A stretch of DNA of 64,000 nucleotides from Ornithinibacillus salinisoli (GTDB lineage Bacteria > Bacillota > Bacilli > Bacillales > Amphibacillaceae): NCBI RefSeq assembly GCF_042682545.1, contig NZ_JBHUHQ010000015.1. The stretch is one strand, 5' to 3'. Under the pieces are notes generated by a model. The model was given only the letters and a program-made list of their open reading frames with translations, made no database searches and had not been told where the DNA came from. The position numbers and the translations under genes are program-made. Below are positions 8,525 to 15,634 of the stretch, piece by piece; within the stretch, counting starts at the first letter, position 1; every line of letters begins with the position of its first letter.

Positions 8525-8530
8525 ATTATA
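8525..8530 (-). promoter_or_regulatory. Putative -10 element of the LysM-NlpC/P60 gene
   Basis: The minus strand reads TATAAT here, about 40 bases before the TTG start; the region 17 bases further upstream is ATTAAT, a poor -35. The remaining upstream DNA to 8763 is AT-rich. A small inverted repeat TTACC-N4-GGTAA at 8736-8749 lies before the NERD gene. Confidence 0.35.
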
Positions 8531-8793
8531 CTACATAATTTGTAGAGATTAATAGAATTTTGGCAGAAAATGGATGAAAAATATCCAAAATAGTTCAAAA
8601 GATTGATAATTATAAAAGTATATTTCAGTCAAATCATTAAATTTATGTTTAGCAACCCTATTAACTAGATAAAAAACCCTTTTCCTCTAGCCAAAGGTAA
8701 TCTTTCAACCCTTTATCACGCGTCAAAATAATTTTTTACCTTTTGGTAAGAATTTGTTAATCATTGTATGCTAGAAAAAAAGGAGGGTTTATT

Positions 8794-9681
8794 ATGAAAA
8801 TTCGAGGTCTTCAAGTACCAAAACCACTGCAAAAACTACAAGCAGTAATTCCACGCTTACAGCCAGACTTTCCAAACTATGCCGCATTATGCAATGAGGA
8901 AAAGAACCGATTAAAAGGCTACAAAGGGGAAAAACAGATAGATTATTATCTAAATATCCTAGCCAATCGCTGCACAATCCTTCATGATGTCTATTTAACA
9001 GTAAACGGCAAATCGTTTCAAATTGATTCAATTCTTGCTACGAAACGTGCCTGCTATATAATCGAAACCAAGGACTATAATAAGAGAGTAATATTTGATA
9101 CGGTACTAAAGCAATGTATCCTATCCAATGGAAAAGTAGAGACAGGTGTTAATTACCCCATTACCCAGGTCGAAAATCAAAAAATCCAGCTTGAGAATTG
9201 GCTTGCAAAACATAATATAGGTGACGTTCCAATCTACTATTTTGTTGCTTTAAGTAACCCAGGTACGATCATTGAAGTTAAAGGGAACGAACAGGAAATT
9301 GCTAATAAAGTCGTCCACGGTGACCAGTTGCCGAAATTAATATTAGATATTGATCGAAAGCTAGAAGACAAATTCCAGGATTATAAACTAGGTAAAGCCA
9401 TCCTACAAGAATGTGGGGAGTTCGACTTTGATATCCTCCATAAATATGGAGTTAAATCAACAGATATCATGCCAGGAGTTCAATGCCCAGAATGCGGACT
9501 TTTAGGAATGCATCGCACCTATGCCTACTGGGAATGCCAAAGCTGCAAGTGCCGATCAAAGTCAGCGCATATTAAAGCAATATCCGATTACCTTCTAATT
9601 AAAAAGCTCCTTCATAACAAACAAAGATTGCATGCACTTTCTACAAATCAACTCCAAAAGTCTAGCAACCAGAATACTTAA
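8794..9681 (+). CDS. NERD-domain protein with C-terminal zinc ribbon
   Basis: A 295-residue protein. The nuclease-related NERD domain spans about residues 45-160: KGYKGEKQIDYYL opens it, QIDSILATKRACYIIETKDY contains the conserved Asp and Glu-x-Lys of the restriction-endonuclease-like core, and VENQKIQLENWL closes it. At about 225-255 four cysteines in two CPxC/CxxC knuckles form a zinc ribbon. The frame can be read from TTG at 8764, but the AGGAGGG site (8781-8787) sits 6 bases before the ATG at 8794. Nuclease activity of this family is predicted rather than shown; the role is unknown. Confidence 0.85.
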   Translation: MKIRGLQVPKPLQKLQAVIPRLQPDFPNYAALCNEEKNRLKGYKGEKQIDYYLNILANRCTILHDVYLTVNGKSFQIDSILATKRACYIIETKDYNKRVIFDTVLKQCILSNGKVETGVNYPITQVENQKIQLENWLAKHNIGDVPIYYFVALSNPGTIIEVKGNEQEIANKVVHGDQLPKLILDIDRKLEDKFQDYKLGKAILQECGEFDFDILHKYGVKSTDIMPGVQCPECGLLGMHRTYAYWECQSCKCRSKSAHIKAISDYLLIKKLLHNKQRLHALSTNQLQKSSNQNT

Positions 9682-9728
9682 AAAAAGTAATTTAATCTAT
9701 CAAAAAGAACATAAAAGGTGGCACCAAC

Positions 9729-10010
9729 GAAGTTGATCCACCCCTCCATCAAGTTGAGCGACACCCCCTAAAGTTGATCCACACTTCCACCAAGTTGAGC
9801 GACACCCCCAAAAAGTCGATCCACCCCCACGCCAAGTTGAGCGACACCCCCAAAAAAGTTGATCCACCCTCCCACCAAGTTGAGCGACACCCCTCAAAAG
9901 TTGATCCACCCTTCCACCAAGTTGAGCGACACCCACCAAAAGTCGATCCATCCCACCACGAAGTTGAGCGACACCCACAAAAAGTTGATCCACCCCACCA
10001 CCACCCTCCA
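9729..10010. repeat. Repeat array 2: alternating AAGTTGATCCACC / AAGTTGAGCGACAC units
   Basis: About thirteen tandem units of roughly 21 bp, strictly alternating: AAGTT(C)GATCCACC with a CTTCCACC-like tail, and AAGTTGAGCGACACCCCC. The dimer period is about 42 bp. Both strands are open in several frames because the unit has no stop codons, which yields spurious 60-107-codon frames. The same units and orientation occur at 7151-7292. Both arrays are followed by a CACAACA block and a TAATTCGACA block, so the homologous element extends beyond the array. Confidence 0.9.
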
Positions 10011-10116
10011 AACCCGCTCATTCCCTCAACACAACATCTAGTAATTCGACACTATTTTCCAAAAAACGATACTACATTATTACTAGTTATGATATAATTT
10101 CCTTTGTATATGAAAA

Positions 10117-10134
10117 ATTACATTATTTTGTAAT
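10117..10134. promoter_or_regulatory. Inverted repeat upstream of the exopolysaccharide operon
   Basis: ATTACA-N6-TGTAAT lies 22 bases before the start of the Wzz-like gene, just upstream of the TTTTGGAGG ribosome binding site. It is a candidate operator; the AT-rich context makes chance occurrence possible. Confidence 0.3.
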
Positions 10135-10155
10135 ATATATTTTGGAGGTTCTATC

Positions 10156-10893
10156 ATGGAAGAAACAATTTCCTTAAAGGAAATATTTGATGTACTTAAA
10201 AAGCGCATTGGCCTGATTATTGGTCTGATCGTAGTGGCTGCTTTGATTAGTAGTGTGATTAGTTATTTTGTGCTAACGCCAACCTATCAATCTAGTTCGC
10301 AGTTTATTGTGAATCAGCAACAGCAGGATCCGAATGCACAATATAGCGTTAATGATGTACGGTATAATGTTGAACTTATTAATACGTATAATGAAATTAT
10401 AAGAAGTCCACGAATTTTAGATTTAGTAATTGAAGAGCTGAATTTATCTCTTTCAAGCTCACATTTACAAGAGAAGGTGCAAGTGTCTAGTCCTGATTCT
10501 TCCCAGGTTGTTACGGTAAAGGCTACAGATATTGATCCTGAGCTTGCGACGGATATTGCGAATATGACCGTTCAGGTGTTTCAGGAGGAGCTTCCTAGTT
10601 TGATGAATGTGGATAATGTACAGGTTCTATCACCTGCTGTAACTGCCGCTGATCCTTCGCCGGTTAGTCCGAATAAAACACTAAATATCGCTATTGCGAT
10701 TGTGCTAGGTGGTATGGTTGGTGTCGGTCTTGCTTTCTTATTAGAGTACCTAGATAATACGGTTAAAACGGAAGATGACATTGAGAAGCATTTAGATGTA
10801 CCTGTGCTTGGAATTATCAGTCATGTCGATGATTCTGATCTTCGTGTTGAAAAATTACAAAGTGCAGCAAGTAGAAGACAGAGGGGGGCTTAA
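10156..10893 (+). CDS. Wzz/YwqC-type chain-length determinant and tyrosine-kinase modulator
   Basis: A 245-residue membrane protein with the classical Wzz layout: transmembrane helix 1 at about 17-40, an extracytoplasmic loop of about 130 residues, and helix 2 at about 173-196 preceded by the proline-rich PSPVSPNKT motif. The cytoplasmic tail (EKHLDVPVLGIIS) matches the kinase-activating tail of Gram-positive CapA/YwqC proteins. It recruits and activates the kinase encoded next, with which it overlaps (TAATG), and so influences polymer length and export. First gene of the exopolysaccharide locus. Confidence 0.9.
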   Translation: MEETISLKEIFDVLKKRIGLIIGLIVVAALISSVISYFVLTPTYQSSSQFIVNQQQQDPNAQYSVNDVRYNVELINTYNEIIRSPRILDLVIEELNLSLSSSHLQEKVQVSSPDSSQVVTVKATDIDPELATDIANMTVQVFQEELPSLMNVDNVQVLSPAVTAADPSPVSPNKTLNIAIAIVLGGMVGVGLAFLLEYLDNTVKTEDDIEKHLDVPVLGIISHVDDSDLRVEKLQSAASRRQRGA

Positions 10894-11594
10894 TGGTGGC
10901 ACGTCGAAAAAAACAAGCAATGTTGAATAGTGCAAGACATCTTATTGCAAAGTTGAACCCGAAGTCTCCGATATCTGAGCAGTATCGTACGCTACGAACA
11001 AATTTACAATTTAGTTCTGTTGATGAAGAGTTAAAAACAATACTAGTGACGTCAGCGGGACCGAGTGAAGGAAAATCCTCTACGATTTCAAATCTAGCTG
11101 TGGTGTATGCGCAGCAAGGGAAACGTGTTCTACTTATTGACGCGGATTTGCGTAAACCGACGATGCATTATACGTTCCGGATGGATAACCTAAAAGGGTT
11201 GAGCAATATTCTTGTTGGAGATACAACAATGGATGAAGCAATTGCAGATGGTGGTGTTCCTGGGCTAGATGTAATTGGGTGTGGACCAATTCCGCCAAAT
11301 CCATCTGAGTTATTAGGATCCAGACGTATGGAAAAATTCATTGAGGAAGCGAAAAATCGATATGATATTGTTCTATTTGATGCACCGCCAGTTCTTGCGG
11401 TGACAGATGCACAAATTCTAGCAAATAGTTGTGATGGATCATTGCTAGTAATTCGAAGTAAACACACTGATTACGAAGGTGCGAAAAAATCGATTGAGGC
11501 TTTAAAACCTGCTAAAGCAAAGTTACTTGGTACGGTCTTGAATGATCGCGATAAAAAAGAAGCTAACTATTATTACTATTACGGAAACAACTAG
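10893..11594 (+). CDS. BY-type tyrosine kinase, YwqD/CpsD/CapB family
   Basis: A 233-residue bacterial tyrosine kinase. Walker A is SAGPSEGKSS near residue 54, Walker A' is LLIDADLRKP near residue 82 and Walker B is IVLFDAPP near residue 158. The C-terminus ends in the autophosphorylation cluster NYYYYYGNN. The start ATG overlaps the modulator stop, which ensures coupled translation with its activator. It phosphorylates itself and sugar enzymes such as UDP-glucose dehydrogenase in relatives; a candidate dehydrogenase lies at 30168. Confidence 0.93.
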   Translation: MVARRKKQAMLNSARHLIAKLNPKSPISEQYRTLRTNLQFSSVDEELKTILVTSAGPSEGKSSTISNLAVVYAQQGKRVLLIDADLRKPTMHYTFRMDNLKGLSNILVGDTTMDEAIADGGVPGLDVIGCGPIPPNPSELLGSRRMEKFIEEAKNRYDIVLFDAPPVLAVTDAQILANSCDGSLLVIRSKHTDYEGAKKSIEALKPAKAKLLGTVLNDRDKKEANYYYYYGNN

Positions 11595-11642
11595 GCTTTG
11601 TTCCCTGTATAGTCATGGGAAAATAATATAATATCCTTTATA

Positions 11643-11680
11643 AAGAACTCCTATTCTGCTATAGAAAAGGGGTTCTTTTT
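11643..11680 (+). terminator. Terminator after the kinase gene
   Basis: AAGAACTCCT pairs imperfectly with AGGGGTTCTT, with extra TTCT/AGAA pairing inside, followed by TTTTT. It separates the kinase pair from the phosphatase gene. Confidence 0.6.
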
Positions 11681-11734
11681 GGTAGACTAGGAAATTATAA
11701 AATTTAATACCTGTGGATACTTCTTGGCAAGAAC

Positions 11735-11888
11735 AGCCACGTCCAGCTCCAGCGCCCAGCGACTAGCGCAACTTCCCTCACCTCCGTACGATAAGTCAAC
11801 ATCGGCTTCCTTCGGTCGCCGTGTTTCCTTTATCTCCTGCGGCTCAGTCCAGTTCGTACGTCGCTAAACGGGCGCTTGCGCTTTTGTT
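11735..11888. repeat. Bacillaceae-type structured intergenic repeat
   Basis: A GC-rich block in an AT-rich gap, with the segments CACGTCCAGCTCCAGCGCCC, ACGATAAGTCAACATCGG, CTTCCTTCGGTCGCC and GGGCGCTTGCGCTTTTGTTC in this order. I recognise this order of segments from intergenic repeats of many Bacillaceae (from memory). The ends GCGCC.../GGGCGC and ACGATAAGT.../GTACGT can pair, so a folded RNA or a mobile miniature element is possible. No coding potential. Confidence 0.65.
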
Positions 11889-11948
11889 CTATGTCAGCAA
11901 TTTGCATTACCAAATTTACAAAAATATGTATACGGTTACCAAAACATC

Positions 11949-11957
11949 TGTTATAAT
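11949..11957 (+). promoter_or_regulatory. Extended -10 promoter of the first phosphatase gene
   Basis: TGTTATAAT is a TGn-extended -10. The expected -35 position carries TATACG, which is weak, as is usual for extended -10 promoters. The start codon is about 110 bases downstream. Confidence 0.5.
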
Positions 11958-12066
11958 GAACGTAGTTAATTTTAACTAGGTAAAATGTAGTATTTTGTCG
12001 AAAAATTTCGTACGATAATTTTAAGAGATAGATTATGTTATTGTAATTCGAATAAGGGGTGAGTTT

Positions 12067-12840
12067 ATGATCGATATTCATTGTCATATTTTACCTGGTG
12101 TTGATGATGGGGCAAGGACGATGACGGAGAGTATGGTAATGGCACGAGAAGCGGAGAAACAGGGGATCCAAAAGATTATTGCAACACCACATCATCAAAA
12201 TGGGGCGTTTACGAATTCGGCAAGCGATATCAAGCCGATGGTCAAATTATTAAACGTTAAATTACTAGAAGCTAATATCCCAGTGGAAATTCTTCCGGGT
12301 CAGGAAACGAGGATATACGGTGAAATGGTTACTGACCTGAAAACGGGGGATTTATTACCGCTCAATGAGACGAGCCAATATGTGTTTGTGGAATTGCCTG
12401 ATACGCATGTGCCACAATACACGACACAGTTATTATTCGATATGCAGATTGCAGGGTATATACCAATAATTACTCATCCGGAACGGAACCAGGAGTTAAT
12501 TGATAATCCCGATAAGCTATATCGACTCGTGAAAAATGGTGCGGTAACCTCGATAACTGCAAGTAGTGTTATAGGGAAAGCAGGTAAGAAGATCCAAAAA
12601 TTTACTCAGCAATTAATTGCATCAAATCTAACCCACTTTGTTGGATCTGATGCACATAATTTAAAAAGACGTGGTTTCTATATGAGAGAAGCATTTCAGG
12701 AAATTGGAAGAACGTTCGGAACCACCATTTCATATCAATTGATGGAAAACAGTGAGGCACTAGTAGGTGGACTTGCATTATATAAAAATGAACCAGAGCG
12801 TGTTGTAACGCAAAAGTTGTGGAAAGTATTTAGTAAGTAA
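12067..12840 (+). CDS. CpsB/CapC-type PHP tyrosine phosphatase (YwqE-like), copy 1
   Basis: A 257-residue manganese-dependent protein tyrosine phosphatase of the PHP family that reverses the BY-kinase. Metal ligands are visible: DIHCHILPGVDDG at the N-terminus, TPHHQNG near residue 40, PGQETR near residue 78, ITHPERNQ near residue 137 and GSDAHN near residue 193. The start has an AAGGGGTGAG ribosome binding site. A second copy follows at 13051. Together they counteract the kinase at 10893. Confidence 0.92.
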   Translation: MIDIHCHILPGVDDGARTMTESMVMAREAEKQGIQKIIATPHHQNGAFTNSASDIKPMVKLLNVKLLEANIPVEILPGQETRIYGEMVTDLKTGDLLPLNETSQYVFVELPDTHVPQYTTQLLFDMQIAGYIPIITHPERNQELIDNPDKLYRLVKNGAVTSITASSVIGKAGKKIQKFTQQLIASNLTHFVGSDAHNLKRRGFYMREAFQEIGRTFGTTISYQLMENSEALVGGLALYKNEPERVVTQKLWKVFSK

Positions 12841-12845
12841 TTGAG

Positions 12846-12886
12846 AGCTAGAGATGGGTTCGATCGGATCTATATCTAGCTTTTTT
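12846..12886 (+). terminator. Terminator between the two phosphatase genes
   Basis: AGCTAGAGAT (12846-12855) pairs with ATATCTAGCT (12872-12881), one mismatch, followed by five T residues. The second phosphatase gene therefore has its own transcription start. Confidence 0.75.
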
Positions 12887-12990
12887 GCGGCATGTAATTG
12901 TATAAAATTTACATAAATAGACCAAAATAACAATTACTAGTTCACTTTACCTATGGTATAGAAATTGTTAGACTTTTTTCCAAAATGCAA

Positions 12991-13020
12991 TTGTAAATTA
13001 ATGTCGACCTTTGCTATACT
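12991..13020 (+). promoter_or_regulatory. SigA-type promoter of the second phosphatase gene
   Basis: TTGTAA at 12991-12996 and TATACT at 13015-13020 with an 18-bp spacer. This fits an independent promoter after the terminator at 12846-12886. Confidence 0.55.
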
Positions 13021-13050
13021 TGAATTACCAATTTACAGGAAGTGACCGAT

Positions 13051-13815
13051 ATGATCGATATTCATAGTCATATATTACCCGGGATTGATGATGGCGCGCA
13101 AACATTTACAGATAGTCTAGCAATGGCACAATCTGCTGTGAAACAGGGAATTCATACGATTATTGCCACTCCACATCATCAAAACGGTAGTTTTACCAAC
13201 GAAAAAGAGGATATTCATACATTAGTATTAGAATTAAATGATGAATTACAAAACGAAAGTATTCCACTAAATGTCCTTGTCGGTCAAGAAACTAGGATCA
13301 ATGGAGATATGATCGAGGAATTACAAAACGGTAAAATAGCAACTTTAAATAACACCAAATATGTATTTGTAGAGTTCCCATCTGGTCAAGTACCTCGTTA
13401 TGCAAAGCAAATGCTATTTGATATACAGGTTGCTGGCTATACACCTATCATTGTTCACCCCGAGCGAAATCAGCAAATTATCGAACATCCATCGATATTG
13501 TATGACTTTGTTCATAATGGAGCATTAACCCAATTAACAGCAGCAAGCCTAATTGGGAATTTCGGGAAAAACATTAAGAAGTTCTCCCATCAATTAGTGG
13601 ATGCAAATCTAACCCATTTTCTCGCATCTGATGCACATAATACCACTACTCGTGGCTTTGTCATGCAAGAAGCATATCAAGAATTACGTAAGGATCATGG
13701 CAATGAAGCATTTTACATGTTTATGGAGAACTCCCAATTAATAATTGATGGTGAAAACGTTATTCGAGAAGAACCTGAAATAATACGAAAGAAAAAATTC
13801 CTCGGAATTTTTTAA
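13051..13815 (+). CDS. CpsB/CapC-type PHP tyrosine phosphatase (YwqE-like), copy 2
   Basis: A 254-residue paralogue of the preceding phosphatase with the same motifs: DIHSHILPGIDDG, TPHHQNG, VGQETR, VHPERNQ and ASDAHN. Differences are spread over the whole length, so the duplication is not recent. The ATG at 13051 is 8 bases from AGGAAG; the in-frame GTG at 13042 lies too close to it. It has its own promoter and is separated from copy 1 by a terminator, so the two could be expressed under different conditions. Confidence 0.92.
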   Translation: MIDIHSHILPGIDDGAQTFTDSLAMAQSAVKQGIHTIIATPHHQNGSFTNEKEDIHTLVLELNDELQNESIPLNVLVGQETRINGDMIEELQNGKIATLNNTKYVFVEFPSGQVPRYAKQMLFDIQVAGYTPIIVHPERNQQIIEHPSILYDFVHNGALTQLTAASLIGNFGKNIKKFSHQLVDANLTHFLASDAHNTTTRGFVMQEAYQELRKDHGNEAFYMFMENSQLIIDGENVIREEPEIIRKKKFLGIF

Positions 13816-13867
13816 TGACGTTCGCATAGATATAAAGCACTAGGAAATAACCAATATGTGTAAAGTA

Positions 13868-14002
13868 TATTCGCTTTCGAGTTGGAATTGCCAATTGGTA
13901 AGGGTGCAGGTAAAAGCGGTATCTGTGTACGTTCGGGCGTCTTCTAAATTTTACTGTACGACCGATTAACTATGTCCAACCACTTTAACGCTCTAAAGCT
14001 AT
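13868..14002 (+). ncRNA. Candidate structured leader RNA, possibly EAR (epsC RNA)-like
   Basis: The gap before the regulators holds a compact GC-richer block (AATTGGTAAGGGTGCAGG, then AAAGCGG, then TACGTTCGGGCGTC). GAGTTGG near 13880 can pair with CCAAC near 13977, and GCTTT near 13872 with AAAGC near 13995, enclosing the block. In Bacillales the EAR antitermination RNA lies inside eps operons ahead of the epsC-like dehydratase; here that gene starts at 15635, two regulators downstream. The identification rests on position and visible pairing only. Confidence 0.35.
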
Positions 14003-14029
14003 GAAATTTCACAAAAAGGAATGTCATCT

Positions 14030-14686
14030 ATGATTAAAGTTTTGCTGGTTGAAGAGCAACGATTATTTCGAAATGGCGTGCAAGCGTTAATTGATCAGGA
14101 ATCTGATATGGAAGTAGTGGGAATGGCAAAGGATGGCGATGAAGGGATTAAATTAGTAACAAAATTGAATCCGGATGTTGTACTAATGGATATCCATTTG
14201 CCGGATTTAGATGGCATTCGTGCTGCAACACATATGAAAAGCATGAATGACGATGTGAAAGTAGTATTCCTTACTTCGTATACGGAAAAGGATTTAATTA
14301 TTCGAGGGGTCAGTATTGCGGAGGGGTTCTTATTAAAAGAACTACACCCTAAGGAATTATATCGAGCGATCCGAGATGCTTATCAGGGTCAAAATGTTTT
14401 GTCTGGGGAAGTGGCTGCCATTCTTGTGGATTCCATTCGGGAATTAACGATGAATACGAAGCAGGTTCTAGCGATTCGATTAGAAAATCGTGGTATTCGG
14501 TTAACGAGTAGAGAGCTGGAGATTGCGAAATTGTTTATGGAGGGTAAGACAAACAAACAAATTGCCCGGCACATTCATTTATCGGAAGGAACGATAAAGA
14601 ATTATATCAGTGATCTTTATATGAAGCTTAATATCAACAATAGACAAAAAGCAATTATGTACTTAAATAATTTAGTTGATATGTAA
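14030..14686 (+). CDS. NarL/LuxR-family response regulator
   Basis: A 218-residue two-domain regulator. The receiver domain (about 1-120) has the acidic pair as EE in LLVEEQ, the phospho-acceptor Asp in VVLMDIHLPD near residue 54, a Thr/Ser in FLTSY and the Lys in LLKELHP. The LuxR-type HTH (about 153-215) reads LTSRELEIAKLFMEGKTNKQIA then LSEGTIKNY. No histidine kinase is nearby. The ATG at 14021 abuts the AAAAGGA site, so I use the ATG at 14030, 9 bases away. Its position suggests control of the exopolysaccharide genes that follow. Confidence 0.88.
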   Translation: MIKVLLVEEQRLFRNGVQALIDQESDMEVVGMAKDGDEGIKLVTKLNPDVVLMDIHLPDLDGIRAATHMKSMNDDVKVVFLTSYTEKDLIIRGVSIAEGFLLKELHPKELYRAIRDAYQGQNVLSGEVAAILVDSIRELTMNTKQVLAIRLENRGIRLTSRELEIAKLFMEGKTNKQIARHIHLSEGTIKNYISDLYMKLNINNRQKAIMYLNNLVDM

Positions 14687-14962
14687 AGCAAATGTAGGAT
14701 TTTACCTCATACCTTACTATAAATAAGTTAATTATTTTTTAAACCTGACTATTTTCGACGGAATTATTACTTTATTTGGGAAAGTCACTATAGAAGGTGA
14801 CTAGGTATTTAGTATTATAGTTTTAATTGTTATAAATGATATGGATTTATAAGATAAAAGAACTGGAAAAGTATAACTTTTTTCTATTAGTGTATATCAT
14901 TTTCTAACTGTCTCATTGCATTTTATTAAGTCTACATATTACATTAGGCGGTCGAGAATTAG

Positions 14963-15601
14963 ATGATAGATGTTATCGTAGTTAGTCACACTCCGTACAT
15001 GCAATTGATTCATCATGAAATCTACCAAATAGAAGCTATGCAAGTAACAACTTTTCAAGAGCTTAGCATGGATTTCGTTACCAACATTCATGCTGATATT
15101 GTTATGTTCGATATCGATGCAATGGCTCTAGAGGAAACTAAACCTATTGTTCAATTATTAAAAGAAAAACAGATAAAACTTATCGGTGTTACGGAAGGAA
15201 AAGAAGCCTGCGCTTTATTTCCTTGGATAGAAGTTGGATTAGATACTGTTCTACATAAGGAAAATGATACATTAGAAAGAATCGCATTTATTCTTCAAAC
15301 AGTAAATGAAGGCTATTATTATATTCCACAGCATACAATGCCGATATTTATAAAAGAAGTAGACAAGCTACAAACAATCCAGCGAGGAAAGTTCTACGCT
15401 AAATTACAGAACTACAACTATGATTTAAGTCCAAAAGAATCACAGATTGCTTATTTAATGCGACGTGGATTGAAAAATAGCGAGATTGCTAGAATTATTG
15501 GCGTAACCGAGGGCACGGTGAAAGTACATATAAGTCATATTTATAAGAAATTGGGGATGAAGAGACGGAAAGCTGTTGTGGAGTTGTTTAATGCAATGTA
15601 A
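14963..15601 (+). CDS. LuxR-family regulator with degenerate receiver-like N-terminus
   Basis: A 212-residue protein. The C-terminal LuxR HTH (about 148-210) is normal: LSPKESQIAYLMRRGLKNSEIA, then VTEGTVKVHISHIYKKLG. The first 120 residues fold-match a receiver (VIVVSHTPYMQL, IVMFDIDAM, KLIGVTE) but lack the acidic pair after strand 1 and the conserved Lys, so phosphorylation is doubtful. It may be an atypical response regulator controlled by ligand or by partner binding. It lies 33 bases upstream of the dehydratase gene and is probably co-transcribed with it. Confidence 0.8.
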   Translation: MIDVIVVSHTPYMQLIHHEIYQIEAMQVTTFQELSMDFVTNIHADIVMFDIDAMALEETKPIVQLLKEKQIKLIGVTEGKEACALFPWIEVGLDTVLHKENDTLERIAFILQTVNEGYYYIPQHTMPIFIKEVDKLQTIQRGKFYAKLQNYNYDLSPKESQIAYLMRRGLKNSEIARIIGVTEGTVKVHISHIYKKLGMKRRKAVVELFNAM

Positions 15602-15634
15602 CCACACAGTGGAAGAGAAAGGGGTGTATATAAA

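Noticed and set aside
9729..10010. CRISPR-like look of the repeat array
   Set aside because: Units of about 21 bp follow each other without unique spacers, and no cas genes are present.
9700..10097. Several 60-107-codon frames on both strands
   Set aside because: All lie in the second repeat array, whose unit lacks stop codons in several frames; Trp/Gly- or Pro/His-rich products and no ribosome binding sites.
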